From positions 1 to 64,000 of the forward strand of contig JACJJM010000009.1 of the NCBI GenBank assembly GCA_016900015.1: a stretch of 64,000 nucleotides of DNA, given 5' to 3'. Positions 28,091 through 37,303 of this stretch are shown here, piece by piece; the stretch's first letter is position 1, and each line of letters opens with the position of its first letter. The position numbers and the translations under genes were made by a program. The notes below the pieces were generated by a model, which worked only from the letters and a program-made list of their open reading frames with translations, ran no database searches and was not told the DNA's origin. The stretch is from Phocaeicola coprophilus (lineage in GTDB: Bacteria > Bacteroidota > Bacteroidia > Bacteroidales > Bacteroidaceae).

Positions 28091-30265
28091 TCAGAGACGA
28101 ATCTTTATGCCGGCGTTCATTACAAATCCGTCGAGCGGGGCATAGATGTCGCGGAACACGGGGTTGGACACGGAGCCGGTGTAGATGGTGTCGAAGCGTG
28201 TCTGTCTGCGGTCAGTGAAGTTTTCAAAGTTTGCATAGATGGAAAACCGTTCCCATATCTTTTCTATCATGCAACCGCACACGACGTAGGACTGTCCCAT
28301 CAGTCCGTCGTTCAATCGTTGCCGGCTGAAGTAGTAGGCTTCTAATCCCACTTTCCACTTGTCTTCCACTTCATACATAAGGACACTGTTCAGGCGGTGT
28401 TTGGGTGTGAGCAGATTTTTGTGCAACGTACCGAAGGCATCCGTGCGCATGTCGGTGTAGGTATAGCCCAAGTAGAGATTGAAGTCCGCGTATCCCAGCT
28501 TCACGTTGGTCTCACAGCCTTTGCTTGTGGTCTTGCCGGTGTTGAAGAAGGCGTAGCGTCCTTCGTCCACGGCTTCCAGAAGGAGTGGGTGAGACAGATA
28601 AGTGTAGAAGAACAGCTGATTGAGACTGAACCGCAGGCGGTCGTCAGCAAAGGTGGTCGTGTAGTTGAAGTCGGCATTGGCTCCATAGCTGCGTTCCAGT
28701 TTGTTGGCCGAGTCGCTGATGGGCATCACGCCTTGGAACTGGATGCGTTCGCTGTCTTCTGTGAAGATGGTCGGTGCCTTGTAGCCCATGCCGCCTCCGA
28801 CGCGCGACGTCAGATTGTCCGTCAGGCGGAAGAGAGCCGACACACGGGGCAGGATGGCCCAGCCGTAGTGATGGACATAGTCGGCGCGTAGTCCGGTCTC
28901 CAGGTTCAGCCAGGGACACACTGTCCAGTCGTTTTGGACAAAAGCTCCCAGTGTCAGTTGATTGTAGTCGCGGATAGGGAAGTCGGCTTGTGGCTGTTCT
29001 TCGAAGTGCTCCGTCCAGAGGTTCAGTCCGCCCACCCATTCGGAGGAGTCGAGTGTGCGGACGTGGTTTAGCTCGGTGAAGCTCGACACTTGCGTGCCGT
29101 CAAACGTATAGTCGGGGATGCTGATTTCCCGCGTGAAGTAGGTGAGGCTGCTCTTGAGGTTCCAGGCACGGTCGTCTGTCGGGCGATGTTTCACGACCAG
29201 TTGGGCCGAATGCCGTTGTGTCTTGTTGCGTTCGAAATAGCAGTGTTCGCTGTCGCCATGCCCTTGGACATAGCGGATGTCGCCACCCAGCCGGTTTTCC
29301 AGCATGGAGTTCAGGCCGAGGCTCATCTCCGTACGGTCGTTGAAGTAGAGGAAGAGGCGCGGATTGAGCGTGAAGCGGTCGAACTTCGGAATGGCTGTGA
29401 ACCCCGTGTCGGACGGGTCGTAGGCCCAGTTTCGGTTATAGGCAGCAAACACGGTGGTCCCCACGCGGTCGAAACGCTGGCCGAAGAAGGTGCTGACGTC
29501 AAGTCCCTTGCCGGTGGTGCCATTCAGGTGTATGCCCCAGTCGCGTTCTTCCTCCGGCTCTTTGGATATGAGGTTGACCAGTCCAGCGATGGCTCCTCCG
29601 CCGTAGAGCGTGGATGAGGCTCCCTTGATGATTTCCACTTGTTTCAGGTCGAGCGGGGGTGTTTGCAACAATCCTAACCCGCTTGCTGCTCCGGCAAACA
29701 CCGGGAAGCCGTCTTTCAGGATTTGCGTATAGCGCCCGTCGAGTCCCTGGATGCGGATGGACGCATTGCCGGAGATGGCCGATGTCTGTTGTGTGATGAT
29801 GCCCGTGCTTTCATTGAGTAGCATGCGGATGTCGCCAGGCTTCATGCTTCCTTTCTCATCAAGCTCTTCGCCGGAGATGAACTCCACACGCGTCGGAACG
29901 TTTTGTATGGTGCGCGTGCCACGTACGGACACGACCACGACTTCATCAAGCATTTCTTCGTCCGGCTCCAGCAGGAACTCTACGGGTTGTTCTCCCTCAT
30001 GGGGAAAATGGAAGGTGGCCCGTTCTGTCTCATAGCCCACGTAGCTGAAAATCAATATTTGGTCGCCTGCGGGCACATCCGTCAGTGTCACGATGCCTTC
30101 AGCGTCGGAAGCGGCTCCTTGTCCGGTGCTTTCCACCCGCACGGCTGCTCCGACGAGTGCTTCCTTGGTTTCTGCATCTTTCAGTTGTAGTCTCAGTGTA
30201 TGTTGTGCCATCACGCTCAGGCAGGACAGCAAGAGCATGACAAGTCCTAATATTCTTTGTTGCAT
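28091..30265 (-). CDS. TonB-dependent outer-membrane receptor
   Basis: A 724-residue receptor. After the signal peptide MQQRILGLVMLLLSCLSVMA Q, an N-terminal carboxypeptidase-regulatory-like beta sandwich (about 22-105), a plug domain (VPTRVEFISGEELDEKGSMK through the IRIQGLDGRYTQIL motif) and a 22-strand barrel end in MNAGIKIRL with the terminal Arg-Leu. It has no SusD partner, and its length is that of metal or siderophore receptors rather than SusC (about 1000). A small Cys-rich exported protein is encoded directly upstream, an arrangement often tied to metal ions in this phylum. The substrate is not known. Confidence 0.92.
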   Translation of the reverse strand: MQQRILGLVMLLLSCLSVMAQHTLRLQLKDAETKEALVGAAVRVESTGQGAASDAEGIVTLTDVPAGDQILIFSYVGYETERATFHFPHEGEQPVEFLLEPDEEMLDEVVVVSVRGTRTIQNVPTRVEFISGEELDEKGSMKPGDIRMLLNESTGIITQQTSAISGNASIRIQGLDGRYTQILKDGFPVFAGAASGLGLLQTPPLDLKQVEIIKGASSTLYGGGAIAGLVNLISKEPEEERDWGIHLNGTTGKGLDVSTFFGQRFDRVGTTVFAAYNRNWAYDPSDTGFTAIPKFDRFTLNPRLFLYFNDRTEMSLGLNSMLENRLGGDIRYVQGHGDSEHCYFERNKTQRHSAQLVVKHRPTDDRAWNLKSSLTYFTREISIPDYTFDGTQVSSFTELNHVRTLDSSEWVGGLNLWTEHFEEQPQADFPIRDYNQLTLGAFVQNDWTVCPWLNLETGLRADYVHHYGWAILPRVSALFRLTDNLTSRVGGGMGYKAPTIFTEDSERIQFQGVMPISDSANKLERSYGANADFNYTTTFADDRLRFSLNQLFFYTYLSHPLLLEAVDEGRYAFFNTGKTTSKGCETNVKLGYADFNLYLGYTYTDMRTDAFGTLHKNLLTPKHRLNSVLMYEVEDKWKVGLEAYYFSRQRLNDGLMGQSYVVCGCMIEKIWERFSIYANFENFTDRRQTRFDTIYTGSVSNPVFRDIYAPLDGFVMNAGIKIRL

Positions 30266-30391
30266 AATGATAATGTTAAGATAATGGATGTATAAGATAA
30301 ACACACCCGGCGAAGGGCATAGGTTGCCATCGCAGAGACATGTTGTTGCGCCCGTGTCTCTCAGACACGGTCACAGGATGATGAATGGAAT

Positions 30392-30721
30392 TTAGAGGAG
30401 GGTCTGGGCTTTGGGTGGCTGCCAGATGGATGATGCGTACCGGGAGCAGTACTCATCTTCGTGAGACAATGGGACTTTGCCTTCGTCCGGTGTCTCCGCA
30501 CGGAGGTCGACATGCAGGCAGGCGGGCACCGTGCAACCTGTGCATGTGTTGCAATGGATGAATGGGGAACAGCAGTCGCACGGTCCTGTCTGTCCTCCGT
30601 CATCCGTGCCGGAGCAGGCACACGTGCTCTCCTGGCAGATGCAGTGGTCCACCAGGCAGCAAGGCAATGTGGACAGCATCCACACGACCAGTGTGAGTAT
30701 CAGGGACAGGTGTCTTACCAT
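30392..30721 (-). CDS. Small Cys-rich exported protein (DUF6660-like)
   Basis: 109 residues, with a hydrophobic N-terminal signal segment (MVRHLSLILTLVVWMLSTLP) followed by a Cys-rich region. I count 14 Cys, including DCCSPFIHCNTCTGC. It resembles the short DUF6660 proteins encoded before TonB-dependent receptors in Bacteroidota, but this is a by-eye judgement. The density of Cys and His suggests metal binding in the periplasm. It lies 126 bases upstream of the receptor on the same strand. A promoter with CTTG (30772-30775), a 19-base spacer and TACTTTTG (30745-30752) precedes it. Confidence 0.7.
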   Translation of the reverse strand: MVRHLSLILTLVVWMLSTLPCCLVDHCICQESTCACSGTDDGGQTGPCDCCSPFIHCNTCTGCTVPACLHVDLRAETPDEGKVPLSHEDEYCSRYASSIWQPPKAQTLL

Positions 30722-30744
30722 GCGGCTTCGTTGAAAAAACGGTG

Positions 30745-30775
30745 CAAAAGTAGCATAAATTTATAAATGAGCAAG
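30745..30775 (-). promoter_or_regulatory. Promoter of the Cys-rich protein / TonB receptor unit
   Basis: TACTTTTG at 30745-30752 with CTTG at 30772-30775 and a 19-base spacer. The -33 element lies inside the gpmI terminator stem. Confidence 0.65.
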
Positions 30776-30812
30776 GGGACGGACGGCATAAACTTGTCAA
30801 TCCGTCCCCTTG
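30772..30812 (-). terminator. Hairpin after gpmI
   Basis: CAAGGGGACGGA / TCCGTCCCCTTG, a 12-bp perfect stem 33 bases after the gpmI stop. The following T tract on the minus strand is weak. Confidence 0.7.
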
Positions 30813-30844
30813 CAGGGGGTCATCCTGTGGAGGATAAGTTTGTC

Positions 30845-32362
30845 TTACTTTATCAGGTCATGTCCCGTCATGTCCGCCGGTTGGGCCATGCCCAGGATAT
30901 GGAGGATAGACGGAGCTACGTCGGCCAGTACGCCGTTTTCCACCTTGGCATCCTTGTTCTCGGTCACATAGACGAAAGGAACCGGATTGAGCGAGTGTGC
31001 GGTGTTGGGCGTGCCGTCGTCGTTGAGCGCATGGTCGGCATTGCCGTGGTCAGCGATGATGATGACCTCATAGCCGTTGGCCTTGGCTGCTTCCACGGTG
31101 TCGCGCACGCAGGCATCAATGGCCACGACAGCCTTCTCGATAGCCTCATAGACACCGGTGTGTCCCACCATGTCGCCGTTGGCATAGTTCACCACGATGA
31201 AGTCATATTTGTTTTCGTTGATGGCAGCCACGAGCTTGTCTTTCACTTCGTAGGCGCTCATTTCGGGCTTCAGGTCGTAGGTGGCCACTTTGGGTGAGGG
31301 GACGAGGATGCGGTCTTCGCCGGGGAAGGGTTGCTCGCGTCCGCCGTTGAAGAAGAACGTCACGTGGGCATACTTCTCTGTCTCGGCGATGTGGAGCTGT
31401 GTCTTTCCGTTGCTGGAGAGGTATTCGGCCAGCGTGTCCTTCACATTCTCCTTGTCGAAGAGGATGTGCACGCCCTTGAACGAAGAGTCGTAGGGCGTCA
31501 TGCAGTAATATTGCAGGCCGGGGATGGTGTGCATGCCTTCTTCGGGCATGTCCTGCTGGGTGAGCACGACGGTCAGTTCCTTGGCGCGGTCGTTTCGGTA
31601 GTTGAAGAAGATGACCACGTCGCCTTCCTGGATACGGCCGTCGAACGTACTGTTGACGATGGGTTTCACGAACTCGTCGGTCACGTCGGCATCATACGAT
31701 TCCTGCATGGCCTGCACCATGTCAGCTGCCTGCTTGCCCTTGCCCTCGACGAGCATGTCGTAGGCTTCCTTCACGCGGGCCCAGCGTTTGTCGCGGTCCA
31801 TGGCGTAGAAACGGCCCACGATGGAGGCGATGCGTCCTGCCGACTGTGCGCAGTGGTCAGTGAGTTGCTGGATAAATCCTTTGCCGCTTCTCGGGTCGGT
31901 GTCACGACCGTCCATGAAGCAGTGGATGAAGGTGCGGTCGCCGATGCCGTATTCCTTGGCGATGTCGCAGAGCTTGAACAAGTGGTCGAGCGAGCTGTGC
32001 ACGCCGCCGTTGGAGGTCAGGCCCATGAAGTGCATGTTCTTGCCGTGCTCCTTGGCGTAGGTGAAGGCTGCCACCACTTGCGGGTTTTTCAGGATGCTGC
32101 CGTCGGCGCAGGCTCGGTTGATTTTCACCAGGTCCTGATAGACGATGCGTCCGGCACCGATGTTCAGGTGGCCCACTTCGGAGTTGCCCATCTGTCCGTC
32201 GGGCAGACCCACGTTCTCGCCGCTCGCCTGGAGTTGCGAGTGCGGATAAGTGGCCAGCAAAGAGTCCCAGTAAGGAGTAGGAGTGTTGAAGATAACGTCG
32301 TCTTTCTTGTGGTCGCCACAGCCCCAACCATCAAGAATCATCAAAAGCGCTTTTTTAGCCAT
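30845..32362 (-). CDS. gpmI: 2,3-bisphosphoglycerate-independent phosphoglycerate mutase
   Basis: A glycolytic enzyme interconverting 3- and 2-phosphoglycerate through a metal-bound phosphoserine. The 505-residue protein starts [20 protein letters not shown], and the metal site includes the nucleophile Ser in [29 protein letters not shown] follows, and the second metal cluster [12 protein letters not shown] is close to the C-terminus. The start at 32362 is chosen over an ATG 57 bases upstream because it begins the family N-terminus. A -7 box TAACTTTG (32401-32408) lies upstream. Confidence 0.97.
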   Translation of the reverse strand: MAKKALLMILDGWGCGDHKKDDVIFNTPTPYWDSLLATYPHSQLQASGENVGLPDGQMGNSEVGHLNIGAGRIVYQDLVKINRACADGSILKNPQVVAAFTYAKEHGKNMHFMGLTSNGGVHSSLDHLFKLCDIAKEYGIGDRTFIHCFMDGRDTDPRSGKGFIQQLTDHCAQSAGRIASIVGRFYAMDRDKRWARVKEAYDMLVEGKGKQAADMVQAMQESYDADVTDEFVKPIVNSTFDGRIQEGDVVIFFNYRNDRAKELTVVLTQQDMPEEGMHTIPGLQYYCMTPYDSSFKGVHILFDKENVKDTLAEYLSSNGKTQLHIAETEKYAHVTFFFNGGREQPFPGEDRILVPSPKVATYDLKPEMSAYEVKDKLVAAINENKYDFIVVNYANGDMVGHTGVYEAIEKAVVAIDACVRDTVEAAKANGYEVIIIADHGNADHALNDDGTPNTAHSLNPVPFVYVTENKDAKVENGVLADVAPSILHILGMAQPADMTGHDLIK

Positions 32363-32464
32363 AATAGTATTTGTTTTTAGAATGTTCTGTATTGACGGTG
32401 CAAAGTTACACAAAATCATGCATCCGACGTCATGTCTTAACGTGTGTTAGCGAAAAACGGACGT

Positions 32465-33016
32465 TCACTCCAGCCGGAATTCAGCGGCCAGCCATTCCGG
32501 CTCTTCCTGTCCCGGCCGGGCAGGGTGGGGCATCACGACGCGATACCGTCCCGGCGTGTAGCGGTAGACGCTTTTCCACAGCCCGCGTTTCAGCCGGAGC
32601 TCTTTGCCCGGGTGGATGTAGTAGCCGATGGCGTCGAACGCGATGATGCGCCCTTCCGCGTCGTGGCTCAGGTCGATACGCATCCACTTGCCGTCGTAGA
32701 AGCGTTCCAGGTAGTAGGGTTGGCCCACGGTGAGCGTGTCGTCCCCCTCGTTTCGCAAGATGGTTTCCACAAACTCTGTGCTGTCGATGCGGACGACGGG
32801 TTGCTCCACGGCGAGCGTCAGGCCGGATTTTCCCGTAGACGATATTTTTCCCGTGAGCGGGGAGGGAAATTCGGCGTTGGGCCTGCATGGCACGGTGTCC
32901 GGAGCGGCTTGTGCGGGTTCGGGACTGGCCGCCTCGGGTTGCGGGGCGGTGGGTTTCTGTCGCTGTGTGCAGCTTGCTGCGAGGGCAAGCAAGGCGATGA
33001 ACAGGATGCTGCGCAT
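32465..33016 (-). CDS. Lipoprotein with bacterial Ig-like (Big_14-type) domain
   Basis: 183 residues from ATG 33016: MRSILFIALLALAASCTQRQ is a clear lipoprotein signal with the lipobox LAASC. A Pro/Ala-rich linker follows, then a beta-rich domain with LTLAVEQPVVRIDSTEFVET, YYLERFYDGKWMRIDL, LRLKRGLWKSVYRYTPGRYR VV. This pattern of strands ending in L..G.YRV is typical of the immunoglobulin-like Big_14 domain. ATG 33046 in the same frame is an alternative start. No function is known. It is monocistronic between gpmI and a repeat-containing spacer. Confidence 0.75.
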   Translation of the reverse strand: MRSILFIALLALAASCTQRQKPTAPQPEAASPEPAQAAPDTVPCRPNAEFPSPLTGKISSTGKSGLTLAVEQPVVRIDSTEFVETILRNEGDDTLTVGQPYYLERFYDGKWMRIDLSHDAEGRIIAFDAIGYYIHPGKELRLKRGLWKSVYRYTPGRYRVVMPHPARPGQEEPEWLAAEFRLE

Positions 33017-33222
33017 GGTGGTTCGTGTGTGTTTGGTGCGAATCATGTCTTTCCTCTCTGATGAGTTGCAAGATAGTACTATTTTGCGAATCGTACAAAT
33101 CCGGGTGTTTTTGGCTCTGGCGCAGATTTTCAACAATTTTCTTAGTCGGATAAATGTTTGTGCCAGGAACGGCCAGTTTTGTTTAAAGGATTTATTTTCA
33201 ACGAATAAAGTCCGTGTGTGGA

Positions 33223-33320
33223 GGCCATTAAGGGTAGCCAGGAGCGGAAAGGAAGGCGTGCGACCACGGAAAGGAGGCCGTGGTCGGCTACCCTCCTTTC
33301 CGTGGTCGCACGCTGTTAAG
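33223..33320. repeat. 22-bp-phased repeat, locus 4 of 8, with perfect 22-bp inverted pair
   Basis: CGGAAAGGA begins at 33245 and 33267 (22 apart). A perfect 22-bp inverted repeat joins 33256-33277 (starts GCGTGCGACCACGG) and 33292-33313 (starts CCTCCTTTCCGTGG), with loop CCGTGGTCGGCTAC. No gene is seen between 33017 and 33390. Confidence 0.88.
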
Positions 33321-33390
33321 TCCCCCGTCGGAACAGGCTTTGTTTGTAAATGATTTTAGTCGGACAGGAGCGAAAAGTCCGGCGGACTTT

Positions 33391-34392
33391 TCACTTCACG
33401 AGATATTTTTCCATCCCCGGCGAATACTCCGTGCGGAATGTCCCCGTGCTGTCGGCGTAGATGAAGTAATACTCCAGTTCGGGGTGGCGCGCAAGGAGCT
33501 TCTTCGCCTCTTCGCGGCCCAGGGCCATGCACGAAGTGGCGTAGGCGTCGGCTACGATACAGTCGCGCGCCATGATGGTCGCGCTCAGGATGTCGGCCGC
33601 AGCGGGGTAGCCCGTCTTGGGGTTGATGGTGTGGGCATACTTCCGGCCGTCACGCACGTAGAAGTTGCGGTAGTCGCCCGAGGTGGCGATGCCGCGGCGG
33701 TCGCTCAGTTCGATGATTTGCTGGATTTCGTTGTTCGTCTGCGTCGAGTCGTCCACCGGTTTGTTGATGCCGATGTGCCAGGGCAAGCCCTTGGGGTTTA
33801 CGCCCTTGGCCGTCATCTCTCCGCCGATGTCGACGAGGTAGTCGTCGATGCCCAGGCTGTCGAGGCGGGCGGCGATGAGGTCACAGATGCAGCCGTCGCC
33901 CACGGCGGAGAAGTTGAGCATGATGCGCGGGTCGTCCTTCACCACACGACGCCCTTCGAGGCGCACTTTTTCATAACCTACGAACGACTTCAGGCTGTCG
34001 ATGAGCGCGGGTGTCACCCGTCCCATGTTTTTAAATCCGAATCCCCAGGCGTTGATGAGCGGGGCGCAGGTGATGTCGAACATACCTTCGGTCTGCCGCG
34101 ACACTTCCTCCGCCACGCGGAAGGCATGGATGAAGATGGAGTCGACCTCCACGTCGCGGTTCATGTTGACGGCGCTCACGATGGATAGCGAGTCGAAGGG
34201 ATTGAGCGAGTGGTAGAAACGTTGGATTTCGTCGGTGATTTCCCGGTCGAGCGAGCGGTCGTGCAGATACGTGATGCGGTAGTACGTGTGTGTGTGCCCC
34301 TCAGTGACGTGATAGGTGCGCCCGGGTGTACAGGCAGCCAGCAGGACCAATAGGCAGCAGGCGGTGATGAGTAGTTTCATTAGGAATGTCAT
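33391..34392 (-). CDS. ApbE-family FAD:protein FMN transferase
   Basis: ApbE enzymes attach FMN from FAD to Thr or Ser of target flavoproteins in the periplasm, for example NqrB and NqrC. The 333-residue protein has a lipoprotein signal (MKLLITACCLLVLLAACTPG, from the second Met; ATG 34380 is an equally good start), the motifs HSLNPFDSLSIVSAVN and GMFDITCAPLINAWGFG, and the flavin/metal signature HTINPKTGYPA near residue 265. It lies 26 bases after the exporter gene, probably in one operon. Confidence 0.93.
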   Translation of the reverse strand: MTFLMKLLITACCLLVLLAACTPGRTYHVTEGHTHTYYRITYLHDRSLDREITDEIQRFYHSLNPFDSLSIVSAVNMNRDVEVDSIFIHAFRVAEEVSRQTEGMFDITCAPLINAWGFGFKNMGRVTPALIDSLKSFVGYEKVRLEGRRVVKDDPRIMLNFSAVGDGCICDLIAARLDSLGIDDYLVDIGGEMTAKGVNPKGLPWHIGINKPVDDSTQTNNEIQQIIELSDRRGIATSGDYRNFYVRDGRKYAHTINPKTGYPAAADILSATIMARDCIVADAYATSCMALGREEAKKLLARHPELEYYFIYADSTGTFRTEYSPGMEKYLVK

Positions 34393-34418
34393 GATGCGTG
34401 TTTATACCTTTATATATA

Positions 34419-35810
34419 TTATGATTCTTTCCGGTTCGGTGCAGGCTGCGAGAGGCGCAGGCAGCTCACGAAGGATGCTGCCAAGGCACAGCAGCCGGCA
34501 AGCAACAGGCAGAGCTGCACAGCTTCGCCGTGGGCATACAGGCGGAGCAACAGGGCGACGAGCGACGTGCCCAGGGTCTGTCCCAGCAGGCGTGCCGTGC
34601 CCAGCATGCCGCTGGCCCCTCCGCTGCGGTGTCGCGGTGCGGACGACACGATGGTGAAGTTGTTTGGCGTCTGGAACAGGCCGAACCCCAGTCCGCAGAG
34701 CACCAGCCGCCAGACGATGTTCCACTCCGGTGCATGGGGCGGAAGCCAGTAGAGGGCAAACAGCCCTCCGGAAAACACCAGCAGCCCGATGCCTCCCAGC
34801 AGTCCGGGGTGGAAACGTTCGACCAGCCGGCCGGCCAGGGGAGCGATGAGGATGGTGCTCACAGGCCAGGCTGTCAGCATCAGGCCGATGCCTGCGACCG
34901 AGTAGCCCAGGACGTCTTGCAGGAAGAAGGGGAGCGACACGAGTGCCAGCATCTGGGCCGTGAACGAAGTTATCGAAGTGCATAGCGACATGGAGAAGAT
35001 GGGGATGCGCAGCAGGTCGACGGGGAAGAGCGGGGCTTCCATGTGGAGCTGCCGGCGGATAAAGAAGTAACCCACGACAAGCATCACTGCCACTTGGATG
35101 GCTATCAGCGTGCGGTTGGCGTCGTGGGCGATGCCTTCGAGCGAATAGATGAGCAGGCCGAAGGTCACGGCGTTGGCCAGGCTGCTCACTTTGTCAAACG
35201 TGTGTGTGCCTTCTTTGTGCGGATTGCCGGGGAGCAACTTATAGCCGATGACGAAGGCGGCGATGGCGAAAGGGATGTTGATGAGGAAAAGCCAGTGCCA
35301 CGAGACGAACGTCAGGATGGCTCCTGCGACGGATGGTCCGGCTGTGGCCGACACGGCGACGACCATCGCATTGAGCGCCATGCCGCGTCCCAGGTGCTCC
35401 GGTGGATAGATGAGGCGGAGCAAGGCCGTGTTTACGCTCATGATGCAGGCCGCGCCCAGTCCTTGGATGACGCGCGTGATGATTAGCACCTTGAACGAAC
35501 CGGCCATCGCGCATAGCAACGAACCCGCGGTGAACCCCGCAATGCCTGTGAGGAACACACGTTTGTAGCCGTAAAGGTCACCCAGCGAAGCGAACGACAG
35601 CAACGATATGGCCGTGACGAGCTGGTAGGCGTTGACCATCCAGATGGAGGAAGAAGGGGAGATGCCGAACTCGGCCGACAGCGTGGGGAGTGCCACGTTG
35701 ATGATAGTCCCGTTGATGACCGACATGAGGATGGCCAGCATGATGGCGAATGCCGCCCAGTATTGTCGTGGCAGGGGGATGAGTCTGGCGAGTGAGAATT
35801 TCTGCATCAT
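34419..35810 (-). CDS. 14-TM MFS exporter (EmrB/QacA type)
   Basis: A 463-residue membrane protein with about 14 hydrophobic segments. The N-terminus contains LMSVINGTIINVALPTLSAE, the D1-type motif of the DHA2 (EmrB/QacA) drug:H+ antiporters. The motif A equivalent LGDLYGYKRVFLTG and the antiporter motif C region (VSATAGPSVAGAIL) are present. No adjacent membrane fusion or outer membrane partner is seen, so it probably acts alone at the inner membrane. The gene shares its direction with apbE. Its start is about 250 bases downstream of the orphan HTCS-type promoter at 36089-36150, with a terminator between. Confidence 0.92.
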   Translation of the reverse strand: MMQKFSLARLIPLPRQYWAAFAIMLAILMSVINGTIINVALPTLSAEFGISPSSSIWMVNAYQLVTAISLLSFASLGDLYGYKRVFLTGIAGFTAGSLLCAMAGSFKVLIITRVIQGLGAACIMSVNTALLRLIYPPEHLGRGMALNAMVVAVSATAGPSVAGAILTFVSWHWLFLINIPFAIAAFVIGYKLLPGNPHKEGTHTFDKVSSLANAVTFGLLIYSLEGIAHDANRTLIAIQVAVMLVVGYFFIRRQLHMEAPLFPVDLLRIPIFSMSLCTSITSFTAQMLALVSLPFFLQDVLGYSVAGIGLMLTAWPVSTILIAPLAGRLVERFHPGLLGGIGLLVFSGGLFALYWLPPHAPEWNIVWRLVLCGLGFGLFQTPNNFTIVSSAPRHRSGGASGMLGTARLLGQTLGTSLVALLLRLYAHGEAVQLCLLLAGCCALAASFVSCLRLSQPAPNRKES

Positions 35811-35905
35811 GTTGCAAAAGTAATCCGATTCAGCCTATCTGCCAGCATCCTTCACTGGCGCGGTGGGTTAAATATGTTCAAAAAAACGGCTCTATCGGGG
35901 AGGAG

Positions 35906-35946
35906 GAGAAAAATAATGCGCACGTGGCATCACTGCCCCATGCGCA
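35906..35946 (-). terminator. Terminator downstream of the pectate lyase gene
   Basis: TGCGCACGTGGCA (35917-35929) and TGCCCCATGCGCA (35934-35946) form a stem with two mismatches and a four-base loop. On the minus strand it is followed by TTATTTTTC. It can end both pectate lyase transcripts and anything started at 36089. Confidence 0.75.
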
Positions 35947-36088
35947 CTGTTACTTTTCACCCACCTAAAAGGGATAAGTAATAATTCCGTTTGTTCCGGA
36001 ATTCCCTAGATAGAAATATAAGCTTAATGTTATAACTGATCCTTATGTAATGTATTTCTTTGTTTACGTCTCTATCTTTTTGACATTG

Positions 36089-36150
36089 CAAAGGTAGTTT
36101 TTCCGGTGTTCCTGGCTGTGTAGATTTGCGTTTCTCTTGTGTAAATTTGA
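36089..36150 (-). promoter_or_regulatory. HTCS-type operator and promoter without a recognisable gene
   Basis: Minus-strand -7 box TACCTTTG (36089-36096). Upstream are half-sites GTGTAGATTTG (36118) and GTGTAAATTTG (36139), 21 bp apart; the nearer is 21 bases from the -7 box. The same geometry and 26 of 32 aligned bases recur at 37304-37365, before the pectate lyase. The module lies in the 3' flank of the pectate lyase gene; no ORF follows before the terminator at 35906-35946. Confidence 0.7.
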
Positions 36151-36183
36151 TGCTAAACGCATTTTTACACATGAAGTCTTCTT

Positions 36184-37278
36184 TTATCCACCTTTTTCCA
36201 CTCGTTGCAGCCACTTCGGATAGGCCTCAAGGACTCGTTGCGGGGCGTTGGTGTACCAAGCATATCCTCCACGGCGTTCTTGTCCTACCTCTGACAGATC
36301 ATTGCGTTTGATTCCGTCGCGGTCGCAGAAGAACGGTTTTCCTGTGTCCAAGTCATAGAAGCGCGCCCACAGCACATTGTCTGGAGACGACACGATGCGC
36401 ACGTCGCGTTGAGGTGTGCCGGCATGGAGGCGTCGCACGCCGATGCCTTTCACTTCGTGCTCCTCAAACCACTTTACGGCTCCTTTCACTGCTGCGATGA
36501 TTTCTTCAGACGGATGAGGCAGGGACATGAGCAGACTGACGATGGACGCTGACTCCGAGCCACTGAACGATACTAACTCGTAGGCGCGTGCCGGAGCAGG
36601 AGCGAAAGTCTTTTCGTCATGTTGTGCGCACCACACAGTGGGCTTCCCGTCGATGCGTATTTGGGTTTTCAGGATACAGTCGATACCTTTGTCGAAAGAT
36701 TTTTGAGCCTGTTCCCGCAGGCTGTCGCTGAGTCGTAAGCTGTCGAAGGGTGAATCGTTCTCGCTCACTTCGCGGAGCAAACGAAGCACGTTCACCATGG
36801 CATTGTCGTTATAAGTAATGTGTGAAGAGTAGTGCGCCTTGCCCCGTGGCGGGTAGAACTGTGGCCAGCCGCCATTGTCATATTGGGCTTCGAATAAGTA
36901 GTGTAGTCCTTTCACGAAGGCGTCTTTGTAGCGCGCGTCTCCACAGCAGGCATAAACTCGTGCCAGGAAACGCATTTCCGTGGTCGTGGCGCCATTGTCG
37001 ATGGTGGCGCCCACGCCTGTACGGCGCACTTTGGCAAGTTCGGCATCCGTGAGCAAGTGGTGATAGGGGATGTTTTTCTGCCATCCTCCGCAGTCCATTT
37101 GCCGTGCGAGCAGTTGGTCGGCAATGTTTCGTGCCTGTTCGCTATTGTACCATTCGGTCGGCATGTTGTTGGCGACTTTGCCCCATGACAGGTGTTTGAC
37201 GTCTGTCTGGGCATGCGTGTCTGCTCCGGAAAACCAAGCGAACAGACACATCAGAAAAATGATTAATCGTGTTTTCAT
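36184..37278 (-). CDS. Pectate lyase, polysaccharide lyase family 10
   Basis: An exported lyase cleaving (de-esterified) homogalacturonan by beta-elimination. From ATG 37278 the 364-residue protein has a signal peptide (MKTRLIIFLMCLFAWFSGAD) and an alpha/alpha-barrel with the PL10 motifs QMDCGGWQKNIPY, AQYDNGGWPQFYPP, ITYNDNAMVNVL and KRNDLSEVGQERRGGYAWYT. A longer in-frame reading starts at 37572, but it has no signal peptide and would cross the promoter. A -7 box TATTTTTG (37304-37311) and HTCS-type operator half-sites precede it. Divergent from the second HTCS. Confidence 0.92.
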   Translation of the reverse strand: MKTRLIIFLMCLFAWFSGADTHAQTDVKHLSWGKVANNMPTEWYNSEQARNIADQLLARQMDCGGWQKNIPYHHLLTDAELAKVRRTGVGATIDNGATTTEMRFLARVYACCGDARYKDAFVKGLHYLFEAQYDNGGWPQFYPPRGKAHYSSHITYNDNAMVNVLRLLREVSENDSPFDSLRLSDSLREQAQKSFDKGIDCILKTQIRIDGKPTVWCAQHDEKTFAPAPARAYELVSFSGSESASIVSLLMSLPHPSEEIIAAVKGAVKWFEEHEVKGIGVRRLHAGTPQRDVRIVSSPDNVLWARFYDLDTGKPFFCDRDGIKRNDLSEVGQERRGGYAWYTNAPQRVLEAYPKWLQRVEKGG

Positions 37279-37303
37279 AAAGGGTTGAGTGTTTTTGCAT
37301 ATA

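Noticed and set aside
33280-34188. Plus-strand frame antisense to apbE
   Set aside because: Begins in repeat DNA and is otherwise the complement of a clear ApbE-family gene.
35957-36214. 85-codon minus-strand frame in the orphan operator region
   Set aside because: It overlaps the end of the pectate lyase and its own putative promoter; composition is AT-driven and no family fits.
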